From Clostridium paridis (GTDB lineage: Bacteria; Bacillota; Clostridia; Clostridiales; Clostridiaceae): 64,000 nt of DNA. Location of the stretch: NCBI RefSeq assembly GCF_016765615.1, contig NZ_JAESWA010000028.1, forward strand, positions 1 through 64,000, given 5' to 3'. The translations under genes and the position numbers were made by a program. Positions 55,649 through 64,000 of the stretch are shown here, in pieces. Within the stretch, counting starts at the first letter, position 1; each line of letters starts with the position of its first letter. Under the pieces are notes generated by a model. The model had not been told where the DNA came from, ran no database searches, and was given only the letters and a program-made list of their open reading frames with translations.

Positions 55649-57247
55649 TTAAAATGGCGCATATTTTTTAATTAATTTTTCAGCTACCTTTAACCCATCC
55701 ACAGCTGCAGATATAATGCCTCCTGCATATCCTGCCCCTTCTCCTGCAGGATATAAACCTTCTAAAGATATACTTTGAAGATCTTCATTTCTAGGAATTC
55801 TAACTGGTGCAGATGTTCTTGTTTCGATTCCAGTCATTATTGCATTTTCTTCAGCAAAACCATTTATTTTTCTATCAAATGCTACTAGTCCTTCTTTAAG
55901 AGAATTTACAACAAATTCAGGTAAGCATTTTCTCATATCTGTTAATTCATAACCCGGTTTATAACTAGGCATGACGCTACCAATTTTTTGTGATCTTGTA
56001 TCCTTTAAAAAATCTCCTATCAATTGTACTGGTGCAATAAAGTTTCCTCCACCAGCTTTGTATGCTAACTCCTCATATTTTCTTTGAAATTCTATACCTG
56101 CTAACGGAGATTTACTTTCGAAATCTCCTGGTGCTACAGTCACTACTATTGCTGAATTAGCATTTTGCTTATCTCTTGCATGATAACTCATACCATTTGT
56201 AACTAATCTTCCCTCTTCTGAAGCTGTTGCTACTACTAAGCCACCAGGACACATACAAAAAGAGTATACCCCTCTTCCAGTTTCTTTAGATGTATGCGAA
56301 AGTCTATATTCTGCTGCATGTAGTTTGGGATGTCCTGCATATTTTCCATACTGATTTTTATCAATTAGCTCCTGAGGATGTTCAACTCTAACTCCTATGG
56401 CAAATGGTTTTTGTTCCATATGTATTCCACATTTATTTAACATTTCATAAGTATCCCTTGAACTATGCCCAATTGCTAAAATAAGAGTTTCACAGGAGAT
56501 TTTCATTTCATCAACTTGTATCTCTTTTATTTTTCCATTTTCCATAGTTATATTATTCAAAGTAGAATTAAAGTTTACTTCTCCTCCTAGAGCCTTTATT
56601 TCTTCCCTAATATTTTTCACAACCTCTTTTAATATATCTGTTCCAACATGAGGCTTAGCCTTATATATTATTTCTTCAGGTGCTCCACCTTTAACCAATG
56701 CCTTAAGTACATAACTGCATCTAGCATCTTTTATTCTAGTAGTCAACTTACCATCAGAAAATGTCCCTGCTCCACCTTCTCCAAATTGTACATTTGAATT
56801 TTCTTTTAGCGTCCCGTCTGCCCAAAATATATCCACTGTCTTACTTCTATTATCTATATCTTCTCCTCTTTCAAAAACTATTGGCCTATATCCTTTTCTA
56901 GCTAGTAAAAGAGCTGCAAATAATCCTGCAGGACCCATACCAATTACTACAGGTCTAGTGTTTAATTTTTTAGTTCCTAAGTTAAATTCTTCTTCATATA
57001 CTTCGTCTTCTATTTTTACATCTTTATCATTTATACTCTTAACTAATTGTTCCTCATTTTCCATAGAAACTTCAATGCAATAATTAAGTTTTATACTATC
57101 CTTTTTTCTAGCATCTATTGATTCTTTTATTATTCTAATTTCAGGTAAGCTTTTTACCCCTATTCCTAACTTCTTTGCAACCTTCTTTGTTAAGGATGAA
57201 TTATCCTCTTCTATATTTAATGTTAAATTATTTATTCTAATCGCCAT
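55649..57247 (-). CDS. FAD-dependent dehydrogenase (HI0933/COG2509-like)
   Basis: 532 aa. An N-terminal ferredoxin-like domain of about 95 residues, then the FAD-binding motif VVIGMGPAGLFAALLLARKG (about 97-116), NVQFGEGGAGTFSDGKL, GRGVYSFCMCPGGLVV and the C-terminal YPAGEGAGYAGGI. It belongs to a conserved group of uncharacterised flavoprotein dehydrogenases. The substrate is unknown. It is a single gene, ahead of ptb-buk on the same strand with a terminator between. Confidence 0.85.
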   Translation of the reverse strand: MAIRINNLTLNIEEDNSSLTKKVAKKLGIGVKSLPEIRIIKESIDARKKDSIKLNYCIEVSMENEEQLVKSINDKDVKIEDEVYEEEFNLGTKKLNTRPVVIGMGPAGLFAALLLARKGYRPIVFERGEDIDNRSKTVDIFWADGTLKENSNVQFGEGGAGTFSDGKLTTRIKDARCSYVLKALVKGGAPEEIIYKAKPHVGTDILKEVVKNIREEIKALGGEVNFNSTLNNITMENGKIKEIQVDEMKISCETLILAIGHSSRDTYEMLNKCGIHMEQKPFAIGVRVEHPQELIDKNQYGKYAGHPKLHAAEYRLSHTSKETGRGVYSFCMCPGGLVVATASEEGRLVTNGMSYHARDKQNANSAIVVTVAPGDFESKSPLAGIEFQRKYEELAYKAGGGNFIAPVQLIGDFLKDTRSQKIGSVMPSYKPGYELTDMRKCLPEFVVNSLKEGLVAFDRKINGFAEENAIMTGIETRTSAPVRIPRNEDLQSISLEGLYPAGEGAGYAGGIISAAVDGLKVAEKLIKKYAPF

Positions 57248-57315
57248 AAGTCCTCCTAATAATCTATATAGACATAAAGGTTATTTTAACATAAAAAAAG
57301 TCTTCAGTAAATTTT

Positions 57316-57359
57316 AAGGAAGAAATTATATGTTGCATTATAGCTATAATTTCTTCCTT
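57316..57359 (-). terminator. Terminator of cdaAR
   Basis: A 15-bp stem AAGGAAGAAATTATA and its complement with a 14-nt loop, 17 bases past the cdaR stop. Confidence 0.8.
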
Positions 57360-57375
57360 TTATCTTTTAAAAATT

Positions 57376-58584
57376 CTACTTTTTCGTTATTACAACTGTA
57401 ACTTTTTCTGGTGGTGAAATTGTAATATTATTCGAATTACTTGACGTTATCTTAGGTGTCAGATCATAAGTTCCTTCTCCCAAACTTGATAAATCTATTT
57501 CACCTTTAAACATATCAGGTGTAATTTTATTAATATTACTTTCTAAACCACTTATTGTTACCTTTACTTGCGTTTTATTCAATGAAGATGCTAACCCATC
57601 TCCTAATGATTTCACAGTAATTGGTACCATGATATCTTTGCTTATTATTTTTTCTAACTGAATATCAACATTAACTGCTTTAGTTTGAGAAGTAACTCCA
57701 TTTGGGAACTTCAAATTAACCGTAACACTTCCACTTGAAGTTATCTTAGATAAGTCAATTGCTTCAGTATCTATTGAAGCAATGTTATCTATAACCCCTT
57801 CATTGCCCTGAAGCTCAATATATTCATTTTCAGGTAATATAGATTTTAATGATAGTCCACTTGGAAGATTACCCGTAGTTATGACATTAACCTTAATAGG
57901 TTTTAATTGTCTAACTGGTATTGTTACATCAATATTAGCTGGCTCTATATTTATATTTTCTACCGTATTATTACTACTATCCACTGGAACTAATTTTACA
58001 GATGTTGAAAAATCCTTGTCTAAATTTAAGAAGTCTCCTTTAGCTACAAGACTTGCTACAGAATTCACATATTTTGATGGTCCTGAAATTGTTCCTTTAT
58101 TTGCTGATAAGGTTGGTTCGCCTGCATAATATTCTTTTCTGGTAGAAATATTCAATTCATTTTTAATTGATATGGTTTTAGTTTCTAATTGATCTATTAA
58201 TATAGTGACTCTCAAAAACCCGTCATTTTTTATATTTATATTTGAGGGATAATCCACTATCTCTACAGGAACATTATTCTGACCTTTTTTTAAAGCATAT
58301 GACTCAAGATCTGCAGTAATTTTAAACTGTTCCTTTTTTACGGAATATACTTCCGATGATGGTCCTTCTAACTTTAAATCCACGTATACTTTTTGATTCG
58401 GTTCTAACACCAAGCCTGAATTTTTTAATGTGCCTTCATTCAAAATCTCCACGGGTACTTTTTCAAGGGTATATGTCCTGACAGGACTTTCAACATTTGA
58501 TATGTATAGCCATAAACCAAAAGAAAGTATTACACAAATTATTTGTATTATTATTTGTTGCCTTTTGCTAACTTTTTGATCCAT
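57376..58584 (-). CDS. cdaR: YbbR-domain regulator of the c-di-AMP cyclase
   Basis: 402 aa. One N-terminal membrane helix (about 10-27), then four YbbR-type repeats of about 85 residues outside the membrane (motifs like VPVEILNEG, VPVTVKSLGDG variants). It binds and modulates CdaA from the outside. Its start overlaps the end of cdaA by 34 bp, which is the usual arrangement. Ribosome binding site AAGGGTGA. Confidence 0.9.
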   Translation of the reverse strand: MDQKVSKRQQIIIQIICVILSFGLWLYISNVESPVRTYTLEKVPVEILNEGTLKNSGLVLEPNQKVYVDLKLEGPSSEVYSVKKEQFKITADLESYALKKGQNNVPVEIVDYPSNINIKNDGFLRVTILIDQLETKTISIKNELNISTRKEYYAGEPTLSANKGTISGPSKYVNSVASLVAKGDFLNLDKDFSTSVKLVPVDSSNNTVENINIEPANIDVTIPVRQLKPIKVNVITTGNLPSGLSLKSILPENEYIELQGNEGVIDNIASIDTEAIDLSKITSSGSVTVNLKFPNGVTSQTKAVNVDIQLEKIISKDIMVPITVKSLGDGLASSLNKTQVKVTISGLESNINKITPDMFKGEIDLSSLGEGTYDLTPKITSSNSNNITISPPEKVTVVITKK

Positions 58585-59408
58585 GTTTTCACCCTTTCCC
58601 CAGCAGTTTTAACCCTTCTATTTTGCTTGCTTTCAATTACTTTTGTTAGAACAGTTCTTAGTTTCTCTTTATCATAATTTCTTGTTAATCTGCCATTTAT
58701 AGCTAAGGAAATTGTACCTGTTTCTTCTGATACAATAACAATTATTGCATCTGATACCTCTGAAATTCCTATTCCTGCTCTATGCCTTGTTCCAAGTTTC
58801 TTGTTTATCTCCCCATTTCCTGTTAAAGGGAGTACACACCCGGATGCTGTTATTCTGTTTTCTCTAATAATTGTTGCCCCATCATGCAATGGCGTATTAA
58901 CCACAAAAATATTTTCTAATATTGCTGAAGAGACTATCCCATCTATTTTTGTTCCTGTTTGTATAACTTCTCCTAAACCAGTGCTCTGCTCAATTGCTAT
59001 TAATGCTCCTGTTTTAGATTTTGATAGAGATTCTACTGCATTAACTATCTCATTAATTACTTTACCTAATTCTTCTTTATCTTGAATGGGATGAATATCA
59101 TCAAAGGCTGTTCTTCCTAAATGCTCTAGTGCTCTTCTTATCTCTGGCTGAAATATAATTACTATTGTTAACACTCCAATTGTTATTGTTTTACTAAGGA
59201 TTACATAAAGCATATTTAATCTCAATACGTAACTAATTGGAATAAGTGCCACAATCAAGATAATGCCCTTTAATAATTGCTCAGCTCTAGTTTCTTTAAT
59301 AAGCATATATCCTTTATAAAATATAAAAGCAACAACTAAAATATCCAAAACAGACCAAACTGATATATTTTTAATTGTATTTACAGTTAAATTCAAGAAA
59401 TCTTGCAC
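58551..59408 (-). CDS. cdaA: Diadenylate cyclase (c-di-AMP synthase)
   Basis: 285 aa. Three N-terminal membrane helices (about 15-80), then the DAC domain with DGA (Asp176-Ala178, in PLHDGATIIREN) and RHR (Arg208-Arg210, in GTRHRAGIGISE), both required for catalysis. It makes c-di-AMP from two ATP. The start is GTG at 59408, preceded by GGGGTGAG. It is the housekeeping enzyme for potassium and cell-wall homeostasis and pairs with CdaR encoded downstream. Confidence 0.96.
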   Translation of the reverse strand: MQDFLNLTVNTIKNISVWSVLDILVVAFIFYKGYMLIKETRAEQLLKGIILIVALIPISYVLRLNMLYVILSKTITIGVLTIVIIFQPEIRRALEHLGRTAFDDIHPIQDKEELGKVINEIVNAVESLSKSKTGALIAIEQSTGLGEVIQTGTKIDGIVSSAILENIFVVNTPLHDGATIIRENRITASGCVLPLTGNGEINKKLGTRHRAGIGISEVSDAIIVIVSEETGTISLAINGRLTRNYDKEKLRTVLTKVIESKQNRRVKTAGERVKTWIKKLAKGNK

Positions 59409-59566
59409 CTCATCTCACCCCTTACAATATAGCTTCTCTATCTTAGATTATACACCAATTTGCAGATTCTTAATATATAACTCTAAGGAAATTATTAATA
59501 AATTAGAATTAATTTTTCCAAATTAACATAATATTAAAATATAATATTTTTTATGTGGAGGCATCA

Positions 59567-60505
59567 ATGAAATTAAAAAAGAACTTTTATTATCTAATTA
59601 TTATAGCCATAACCTTAATACTTATATCCTTCTTTATAGCAAATTACTTTATCTCACAAAACAAAACGTCCAAGCTATTAAATACACTTACTACTATTAA
59701 CACATCTTATGATACTCTTTTAAAAGAAAAAAAATATGATTTTAACTCCTCTTACACTATTGGACAATCCTCTGCACTAAAATTAGATGAAGCTTACAAA
59801 AAGTCTAGCGCCTTATCTGGTAATTATGCAGATTATTTACCTCTTTTAGAGCTTTATAAAAATTTTTATTCTAATTTTAATCTTCTTAAAGATAAATCAA
59901 ATTCTTCGCCTGAATATATTAAGAACCTTACTTCTTCAATTCAAAATCTCGAGGATATAAAAGATTTTTATGATTCACACAAAAGCATAGTTTCTAAACT
60001 TTCAGGTTTTAATAACTTTTATGAATTTAACAATCAACTGTTAACTAATTTATTGGATACATCAAAAGATTTATTGAACTCCGATATAACAAAGCTTATA
60101 CAAAGTGACTATAATTATGCTCTTAATAAGTTTTATGCAAGCGCAAGTTTATTGACTCAAGATTTAAAGCCAGCATTAACCCATTGCTATGATACTAAGG
60201 GTTCCCTAGATAATATTCTAAATGATATATACAAAAAACAAGCAACCTTAGAAGAGTTACTAAAAGATTGCTCTACATTATCTGTACCTCAATCTTTATA
60301 TTCTAGTTATGAGGATTTTCAATCTATAATTAACCTTTGCTCAATATACTTAAATTCTATGCGCGAAACTATTGTAAGTGAATCTTCTTCTCCTTCATAT
60401 GATAAAAAAATTGATGACATTTATGACAATGCTTTCTCCAAAAGACAAGACCTAATTTCCTCATTAAATACTTATAAAGAAAAATATTCTAATATTATTA
60501 AATAA
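59567..60505 (+). CDS. Membrane-anchored extracytoplasmic protein of unknown function
   Basis: 312 aa. A signal-anchor helix (about 8-29), then a helical, Ser/Lys/Asn-rich region outside the membrane with several coiled-coil stretches (NLTSSIQNLEDIKDFYDSH, LLDTSKDLLNSDITKLI). No known domain is recognised. The ATG at 59567 is used because GGAGG lies five bases before it; the longer frame begins with GTG within that site. It precedes the SleB-type hydrolase by 69 bp on the same strand and may be co-expressed in sporulation. Confidence 0.65.
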   Translation: MKLKKNFYYLIIIAITLILISFFIANYFISQNKTSKLLNTLTTINTSYDTLLKEKKYDFNSSYTIGQSSALKLDEAYKKSSALSGNYADYLPLLELYKNFYSNFNLLKDKSNSSPEYIKNLTSSIQNLEDIKDFYDSHKSIVSKLSGFNNFYEFNNQLLTNLLDTSKDLLNSDITKLIQSDYNYALNKFYASASLLTQDLKPALTHCYDTKGSLDNILNDIYKKQATLEELLKDCSTLSVPQSLYSSYEDFQSIINLCSIYLNSMRETIVSESSSPSYDKKIDDIYDNAFSKRQDLISSLNTYKEKYSNIIK

Positions 60506-60574
60506 AAAATGTATTATCCACTTAAAATTGGTTAAACTATTTTCGAACAGGGTTTATCCAAAAGGAGGAGAAAC

Positions 60575-61177
60575 ATGAAAAAATTATATTTATTTTCATT
60601 CTTCTTTTTAACCTTTTTCTTTTATTTAAGCGAAATTAGGGTATGTGCAATGGAAAGTATAACCGATACACAAAGCGCAATCCCTATAAAAAAAGACATC
60701 TTACTTGGGGAGAGCAGAATATTAGCAGTTAATAATAACGAAGCTAAAGACTTATATAAGGAAAAAGAAGAAGTTGTTGAGGTTTTTTCTTATAATAGTA
60801 AAACTCTGTACATTACAAAAGAAGATATTGATTTGATGGCTATGGTAGTTTATGCAGAATCTAAAGGAGAACCCTTAGAAGGTAAAATTGCTGTAGCCTC
60901 AGTTATTCTTAACAGAGTAACTAATCCAAAGTTTCCTAGAACCATTGAAGGAGTCATAAAGCAAAAAAATGCCTTCTCTTGTGTCAAAGGCGGTACAATA
61001 AATGTTACACCTGATAAAGATTCTTATACTGCTGTTTATGAAGCAATAAGAGGAGTAGACCCTACAAATGATGCCTTGTTCTTCTATAATCCAGTTATTT
61101 CAACAAGTAATTGGATGAAAAATATAGAAAAGAAAAAAGTAAAAAATATAGGAAATCATGTCTTCTTTCGTATTTAA
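60575..61177 (+). CDS. SleB/CwlJ-family cell-wall hydrolase
   Basis: 200 aa. Signal peptide (about 1-26), a short linker, then the Hydrolase_2 domain (about 85-200): MVVYAESKGEPLEGKIAVAS (catalytic Glu in YAES), VILNRVTNPKFPRTIEGVI, FSCVKGG and the C-terminal IGNHVFFRI. Relatives are cortex-lytic transglycosylases of spore germination. No peptidoglycan-binding domain is seen N-terminally, so it is a compact version. The start has GGAGG six bases upstream; its stop codon lies inside the downstream terminator stem. Confidence 0.88.
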   Translation: MKKLYLFSFFFLTFFFYLSEIRVCAMESITDTQSAIPIKKDILLGESRILAVNNNEAKDLYKEKEEVVEVFSYNSKTLYITKEDIDLMAMVVYAESKGEPLEGKIAVASVILNRVTNPKFPRTIEGVIKQKNAFSCVKGGTINVTPDKDSYTAVYEAIRGVDPTNDALFFYNPVISTSNWMKNIEKKKVKNIGNHVFFRI

Positions 61178-61221
61178 GAATAGAGGTGAAAAAGCATTAT
61201 ACTTTTTCACCTCTATTCTTA
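61175..61221. terminator. Bidirectional terminator overlapping both gene ends
   Basis: A perfect 20-bp stem (TAAGAATAGAGGTGAAAAAG and its complement, 7-nt loop). Its first TAA is the stop of the hydrolase gene, and its last bases touch the trxB stop. Confidence 0.9.
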
Positions 61222-62079
61222 TTTTATCTTATCTAAATAAGAAACTGCACTTAAAGCAGCTATTAAGCCTTCTCCAGCAGCTTTTATGTATTGGTAAGGC
61301 TTACCAACACAGTCTCCTGCAGCAAAACAACCTTTTAAATTAGTGCTCATAGTTCTATCTACATAGATATGATCCTCTTCAATTTTAAGTCCTGGAACTA
61401 ATTGTGCTGGTGAAATAGAATCTCTTAAAAAGAATATCCCATCAACAGTTACTTCTGATTTCTTTAATTGAAGGTTTGTAACAGATCCGTCTCCAATAAC
61501 TCTTTCAGGAATATCCTCAATAACTTCTATTGAGGAATTTATATTATATTCTCCCTTATACATGGGAATATAATATACTTTAGACGCCAATTCTGATACA
61601 TAGTTAGCTTCCTCTTCGCCTTCTGAATTATATCCGATTATTGCAACATCTTTTCCCTTATATAAAGGAGCATCACAAGTTGCACAGTATCCAACACCTT
61701 TTCCTAAGAAAGTCTCTTCTCCCTCAATAGGTCTTGAAAATTCAACTCCAGTAGCTAGGATTACTGTTGTAGCTTCATATATTTTATCATTTACCATAAG
61801 TGAATAATATTCACCCATAGCATACACATTATTTACTCTTTCATAAGTAATTTCTATTCCCATTTCATCAATATGCTTCTGAAATGCATCCTTAAGATCT
61901 ACACCTTTAACTCCTGGCAATCCTAAATAATTATTTACCTTTGGTGCTTTGATTAGTTTAGTACTTAATTCCTTATTACCAAAAATAATATATTTCTTGT
62001 TACGTATTTTAGCATTAATCGCGGCTGATAACCCAGCTGGTCCTGAGCCTATAATTGCAATATCGTACCTTTCACTCAT
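61219..62079 (-). CDS. trxB: Thioredoxin reductase, ferredoxin-dependent flavin type
   Basis: 286 aa. FAD motif GSGPAG (11-16), redox CATC (Cys132, Cys135), GATG-type ILATGVE and C-terminal FAAGDCVG. The NADPH motif GGGxS/A of ordinary TrxB is replaced by GYNSEG (149-154), and the HRRxxxR motif by YYIPMYKGEY. This matches the flavin thioredoxin reductases that take electrons from ferredoxin, described in clostridia. It reduces TrxA, encoded 13 bp upstream. The ATG at 62079 follows GAGG by six bases; a longer TTG start is inside this site. Confidence 0.85.
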   Translation of the reverse strand: MSERYDIAIIGSGPAGLSAAINAKIRNKKYIIFGNKELSTKLIKAPKVNNYLGLPGVKGVDLKDAFQKHIDEMGIEITYERVNNVYAMGEYYSLMVNDKIYEATTVILATGVEFSRPIEGEETFLGKGVGYCATCDAPLYKGKDVAIIGYNSEGEEEANYVSELASKVYYIPMYKGEYNINSSIEVIEDIPERVIGDGSVTNLQLKKSEVTVDGIFFLRDSISPAQLVPGLKIEEDHIYVDRTMSTNLKGCFAAGDCVGKPYQYIKAAGEGLIAALSAVSYLDKIK

Positions 62080-62092
62080 ATTACACCTCAAA

Positions 62093-62404
62093 TTATAAAT
62101 GTTTTCTAATTAATGCTTCTATTTCTTCCTTTGGTCTAAATCCTACTAATGTATCTACAACTTCTCCAGCTTTAAATATCTTTAGTGTTGGAATTGATGC
62201 TATTTTAAATTCATTTGCAATAGCAGGATTTTTATCCACATCAACCTTAGCAAATTTAACTTCTGTAATTTCTTTTGAAAGTGCTTCTACAATAGGTGCA
62301 ATCATTTTACAAGGCGCACACCATGTAGCCCAAAAATCAATCAATACTACTCCATCATAGTTTCTTACTTCATTATCAAAATCTTTTTCTTCTAAGTGAA
62401 TCAT
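62093..62404 (-). CDS. trxA: Thioredoxin
   Basis: 103 aa, standard length. Redox site WCAPC (Cys29, Cys32), cis-Pro in IASIPTLKIF and the Gly loop VGFRPKEE. It reduces protein disulfides, MsrB and peroxidases. The start is the ATG at 62404, seven bases after GGAGG; an ATG two codons earlier is only one base from that site. It forms an operon with trxB, behind a CsoR/CstR-type palindrome. Confidence 0.95.
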   Translation of the reverse strand: MIHLEEKDFDNEVRNYDGVVLIDFWATWCAPCKMIAPIVEALSKEITEVKFAKVDVDKNPAIANEFKIASIPTLKIFKAGEVVDTLVGFRPKEEIEALIRKHL

Positions 62405-62421
62405 TTTCATACCTCCATGTT

Positions 62422-62438
62422 ATACCCCCTAAGGGTAT
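62422..62438 (-). promoter_or_regulatory. CsoR/CstR-type operator before trxA
   Basis: ATACCCCCTAAGGGTAT is a 17-bp imperfect palindrome 17 bases upstream of the trxA start. Read on the minus strand, ATACCCTTAGGGGGTAT closely follows the B. subtilis copZA CsoR site (TACCC-N5-GGGTA type, as I recall it). CsoR-family repressors sense copper or persulfides. Confidence 0.6.
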
Positions 62439-62509
62439 GTCGTTTTAATTAATTATATGTTTACTTATATAATTTGTCAACATTATATATAATGCAAAAT
62501 TATATTACA

Positions 62510-63688
62510 TTAAAAGCCTTCAAATGTTCCTTTTACTAATATCTTTCCATTTTCTTTCAATTTCTTGCCTTTTGCAAACATTGTTATTATATTCAAGTTT
62601 TCTTTATCCAGTAAAAGTATATCTGCATCTTTTCCACTTTCAATTCTGCCTTTATAACTAAGCTTTAATACACGCGCCACATTAGATGTTACAACCTTTA
62701 GTGCCTTATCTAACTGTATCCCTTCTTTCAATACCGAATCCTTAAATTCTCTATATAAAGATGAGAGCGAACATATTCCAAGTCCTATCATTTCCCTTTT
62801 CTCATTAAACCTAGGCATACTTCCATTTCCATCTGAAGAGAAGGTAATTCTATCCTCTGGAACTCCAGACTCTAGCATTCTTTTCAAACCACTACTTGCC
62901 TTAACTTCAGTATCTTCTAAAAAATTAGGATCTGATGCAGTTGTCAAGTCTACATATCCACCTTTACTTGCATACTCAATAGCTTTTAAGAAAAGTCTCT
63001 CATTTCTATTTACATGTGTAGGTAATAGCTGTGTTACTGGAATCTCTGAGCTTTCCACTAGTCTAAATAAGTATTCCATCATTCTAGCTCCATCACCTAA
63101 ATGTACATTCACTATACCTGCTTTTCCTGAAAGTAATCCTCCTACTCTAGCTTCAGCTACCACATTTAAAAACTCTTCATACGTAGGTTGTGAGCTTCTA
63201 TTATCTGAAAGTGCAATTTCTCCAACTCCTATTACTTTATGCAAAAGCATAATATCACCTTTCACACTGTCAGTTAAGGTTCTAACCGGAATTTCATAAG
63301 AACCCGTATAACAATAGGTTGTTATTCCTTCTTCCTCTAATGCATAACACTTTGCAATTAGCCCTCTCATACCTCTGCATATTCCGTCTGTTCCTATACA
63401 CCCTACTACAGTTGTAGTTCCAGCTTTCACAAACTCACTTAATGGTATTTCTGGAGTTCTAGTTCTAAACCCACCTTCTCCTCCTGCACCCATTATATGG
63501 ACATGAGAGTCTATAAATCCAGGAATAGCTATGGTGTTTGTACCGTCAACGACATTAATATCTAGAAACTTATCTGGTATATCTATTTCATCATATATTC
63601 CTTCTATCTTATCATTTGCAAGTACAAGTGTTTTTTTCCCCAAGTATTCAGGGGAATATATCTCTGTATTTTTTATAATAGTAATCAT
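62510..63688 (-). CDS. iadA: Isoaspartyl dipeptidase
   Basis: 392 aa, amidohydrolase fold. Metal ligands are His65 and His67-type in PGFIDSHVHIMGAGGEGG, with later histidines in VNVHLGDGA and LLPTHVNRNE and the catalytic Asp in TFSSDGNGS. It splits beta-aspartyl dipeptides from damaged proteins in the cytoplasm. It is a separate gene upstream of trxA with about 100 bp between. Confidence 0.94.
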   Translation of the reverse strand: MITIIKNTEIYSPEYLGKKTLVLANDKIEGIYDEIDIPDKFLDINVVDGTNTIAIPGFIDSHVHIMGAGGEGGFRTRTPEIPLSEFVKAGTTTVVGCIGTDGICRGMRGLIAKCYALEEEGITTYCYTGSYEIPVRTLTDSVKGDIMLLHKVIGVGEIALSDNRSSQPTYEEFLNVVAEARVGGLLSGKAGIVNVHLGDGARMMEYLFRLVESSEIPVTQLLPTHVNRNERLFLKAIEYASKGGYVDLTTASDPNFLEDTEVKASSGLKRMLESGVPEDRITFSSDGNGSMPRFNEKREMIGLGICSLSSLYREFKDSVLKEGIQLDKALKVVTSNVARVLKLSYKGRIESGKDADILLLDKENLNIITMFAKGKKLKENGKILVKGTFEGF

Positions 63689-63744
63689 TCTACCACTTCC
63701 TAATTAAATATAATAAGACTGTGGGAACTTTATTAAAGGTTCTC

Positions 63745-64000
63745 CTACTCTCCTAGTATTCCTTTAATATTAGAATTGTAATACATTGAATTTTTATATG
63801 TACTTTTAATTACGTTAGCATATTTTACACTCTCATCTTTATTTATGTCTTTATTTAATATAGCCAATCTATAATTAACCTCTGCAGCATACTCACCTTT
63901 TTCATTTTCTTTAAGATAGTCTTTATATGCCTCAATAGCCTTATCCACTTGTTGATTACTTTCATAAGAAGTTGCTATTAGATATGAAATATGTTCTCTA
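63745..64000 (-). CDS. TPR-repeat protein, C-terminal part (cut by window edge)
   Basis: The frame is open without a stop from the window end to TAG at 63745, so the gene begins beyond 64000. The visible 84 residues contain TPR-like helices (VDKAIEAYKDYLKENEKGEY, EVNYRLAILNKDINKDE). A GTG at 63948 is only an internal codon of the longer frame. TPR repeats bind proteins; nothing more can be said. Confidence 0.65.
   Translation of the reverse strand, partial: REHISYLIATSYESNQQVDKAIEAYKDYLKENEKGEYAAEVNYRLAILNKDINKDESVKYANVIKSTYKNSMYYNSNIKGILGE

Noticed and set aside
63722-63747. Hairpin near the TPR gene stop
   Set aside because: The arms GGAGAAC and GTTCCC are only partly complementary, and the T run is weak.

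Overview
The window is AT-rich DNA from a saccharolytic, butyrate-forming, spore-forming clostridium (Clostridium sensu stricto). The evidence is a ptb-buk butyrate pair with a Rex-type operator, a gerA-type spore germinant receptor operon, a SleB-type cortex hydrolase, a glmS ribozyme and clostridial codon use. I do not name a species. Most genes lie on the minus strand. I see no rRNA, tRNA, CRISPR array, phage or complete insertion sequence.

Layout: 1-7.2 kb has transporters, a UgtP/MGDG-type glycosyltransferase, an OmpR-type two-component system with a PepSY membrane protein, a methyltransferase and an Rrf2 regulator. 7.4-10 kb has scrK-scrB (sucrose-6-phosphate use) next to a start-less coding remnant. 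10-19.3 kb is an envelope and metal-handling region: lipoproteins, a chemotaxis receptor, Lgt, an HMA-TauE/SafE-cupredoxin fusion, an orphan response regulator and several very small genes (a Cys/His-rich membrane protein, a FeoB-associated-type Cys-rich protein, two 51-aa proteins). 19.3-21.6 kb is glmS with its ribozyme. 21.7-27 kb is the mannitol operon mtlA-mtlR-mtlF-mtlD. 27.3-29.9 kb is a PadR/HAAS-SEDS membrane module.

30.1-39.9 kb is an eight-gene branched-chain amino acid operon, ilvN-cimA-leuC-leuD-leuB-ilvD-ilvB-ilvC. It starts from a strong promoter and a T-box-like leader whose putative specifier is AUC (Ile). CimA in the slot where leuA might be expected, together with the Ile specifier, suggests the operon is set up for threonine-independent isoleucine synthesis through citramalate. 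40-45 kb has msrB and the ger operon with a fourth 44-aa membrane ORF.

45-59.4 kb holds a metallophosphoesterase, glmM, an AIM24 protein, PepF, an ABC exporter, ptb-buk, a FAD dehydrogenase and cdaA-cdaR (c-di-AMP synthesis). 59.5-64 kb has a coiled-coil membrane-anchored protein, a cortex hydrolase, trxA-trxB, iadA and the end of a TPR gene. TrxB keeps the CxxC and FAD motifs but lacks the NADPH-binding motifs, as in ferredoxin-dependent flavin thioredoxin reductases. trxA is preceded by a CsoR/CstR-type palindrome.

No wholly new multi-gene system is evident. The best candidates for new biology are the Ile-leader/citramalate operon, the NADPH-motif-less thioredoxin system with its CsoR-like operator, the copper-type fusion protein, the PadR/HAAS-SEDS module, and several structured non-coding repeats. 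Start codons were moved from the longest frame wherever a ribosome binding site decided the matter.
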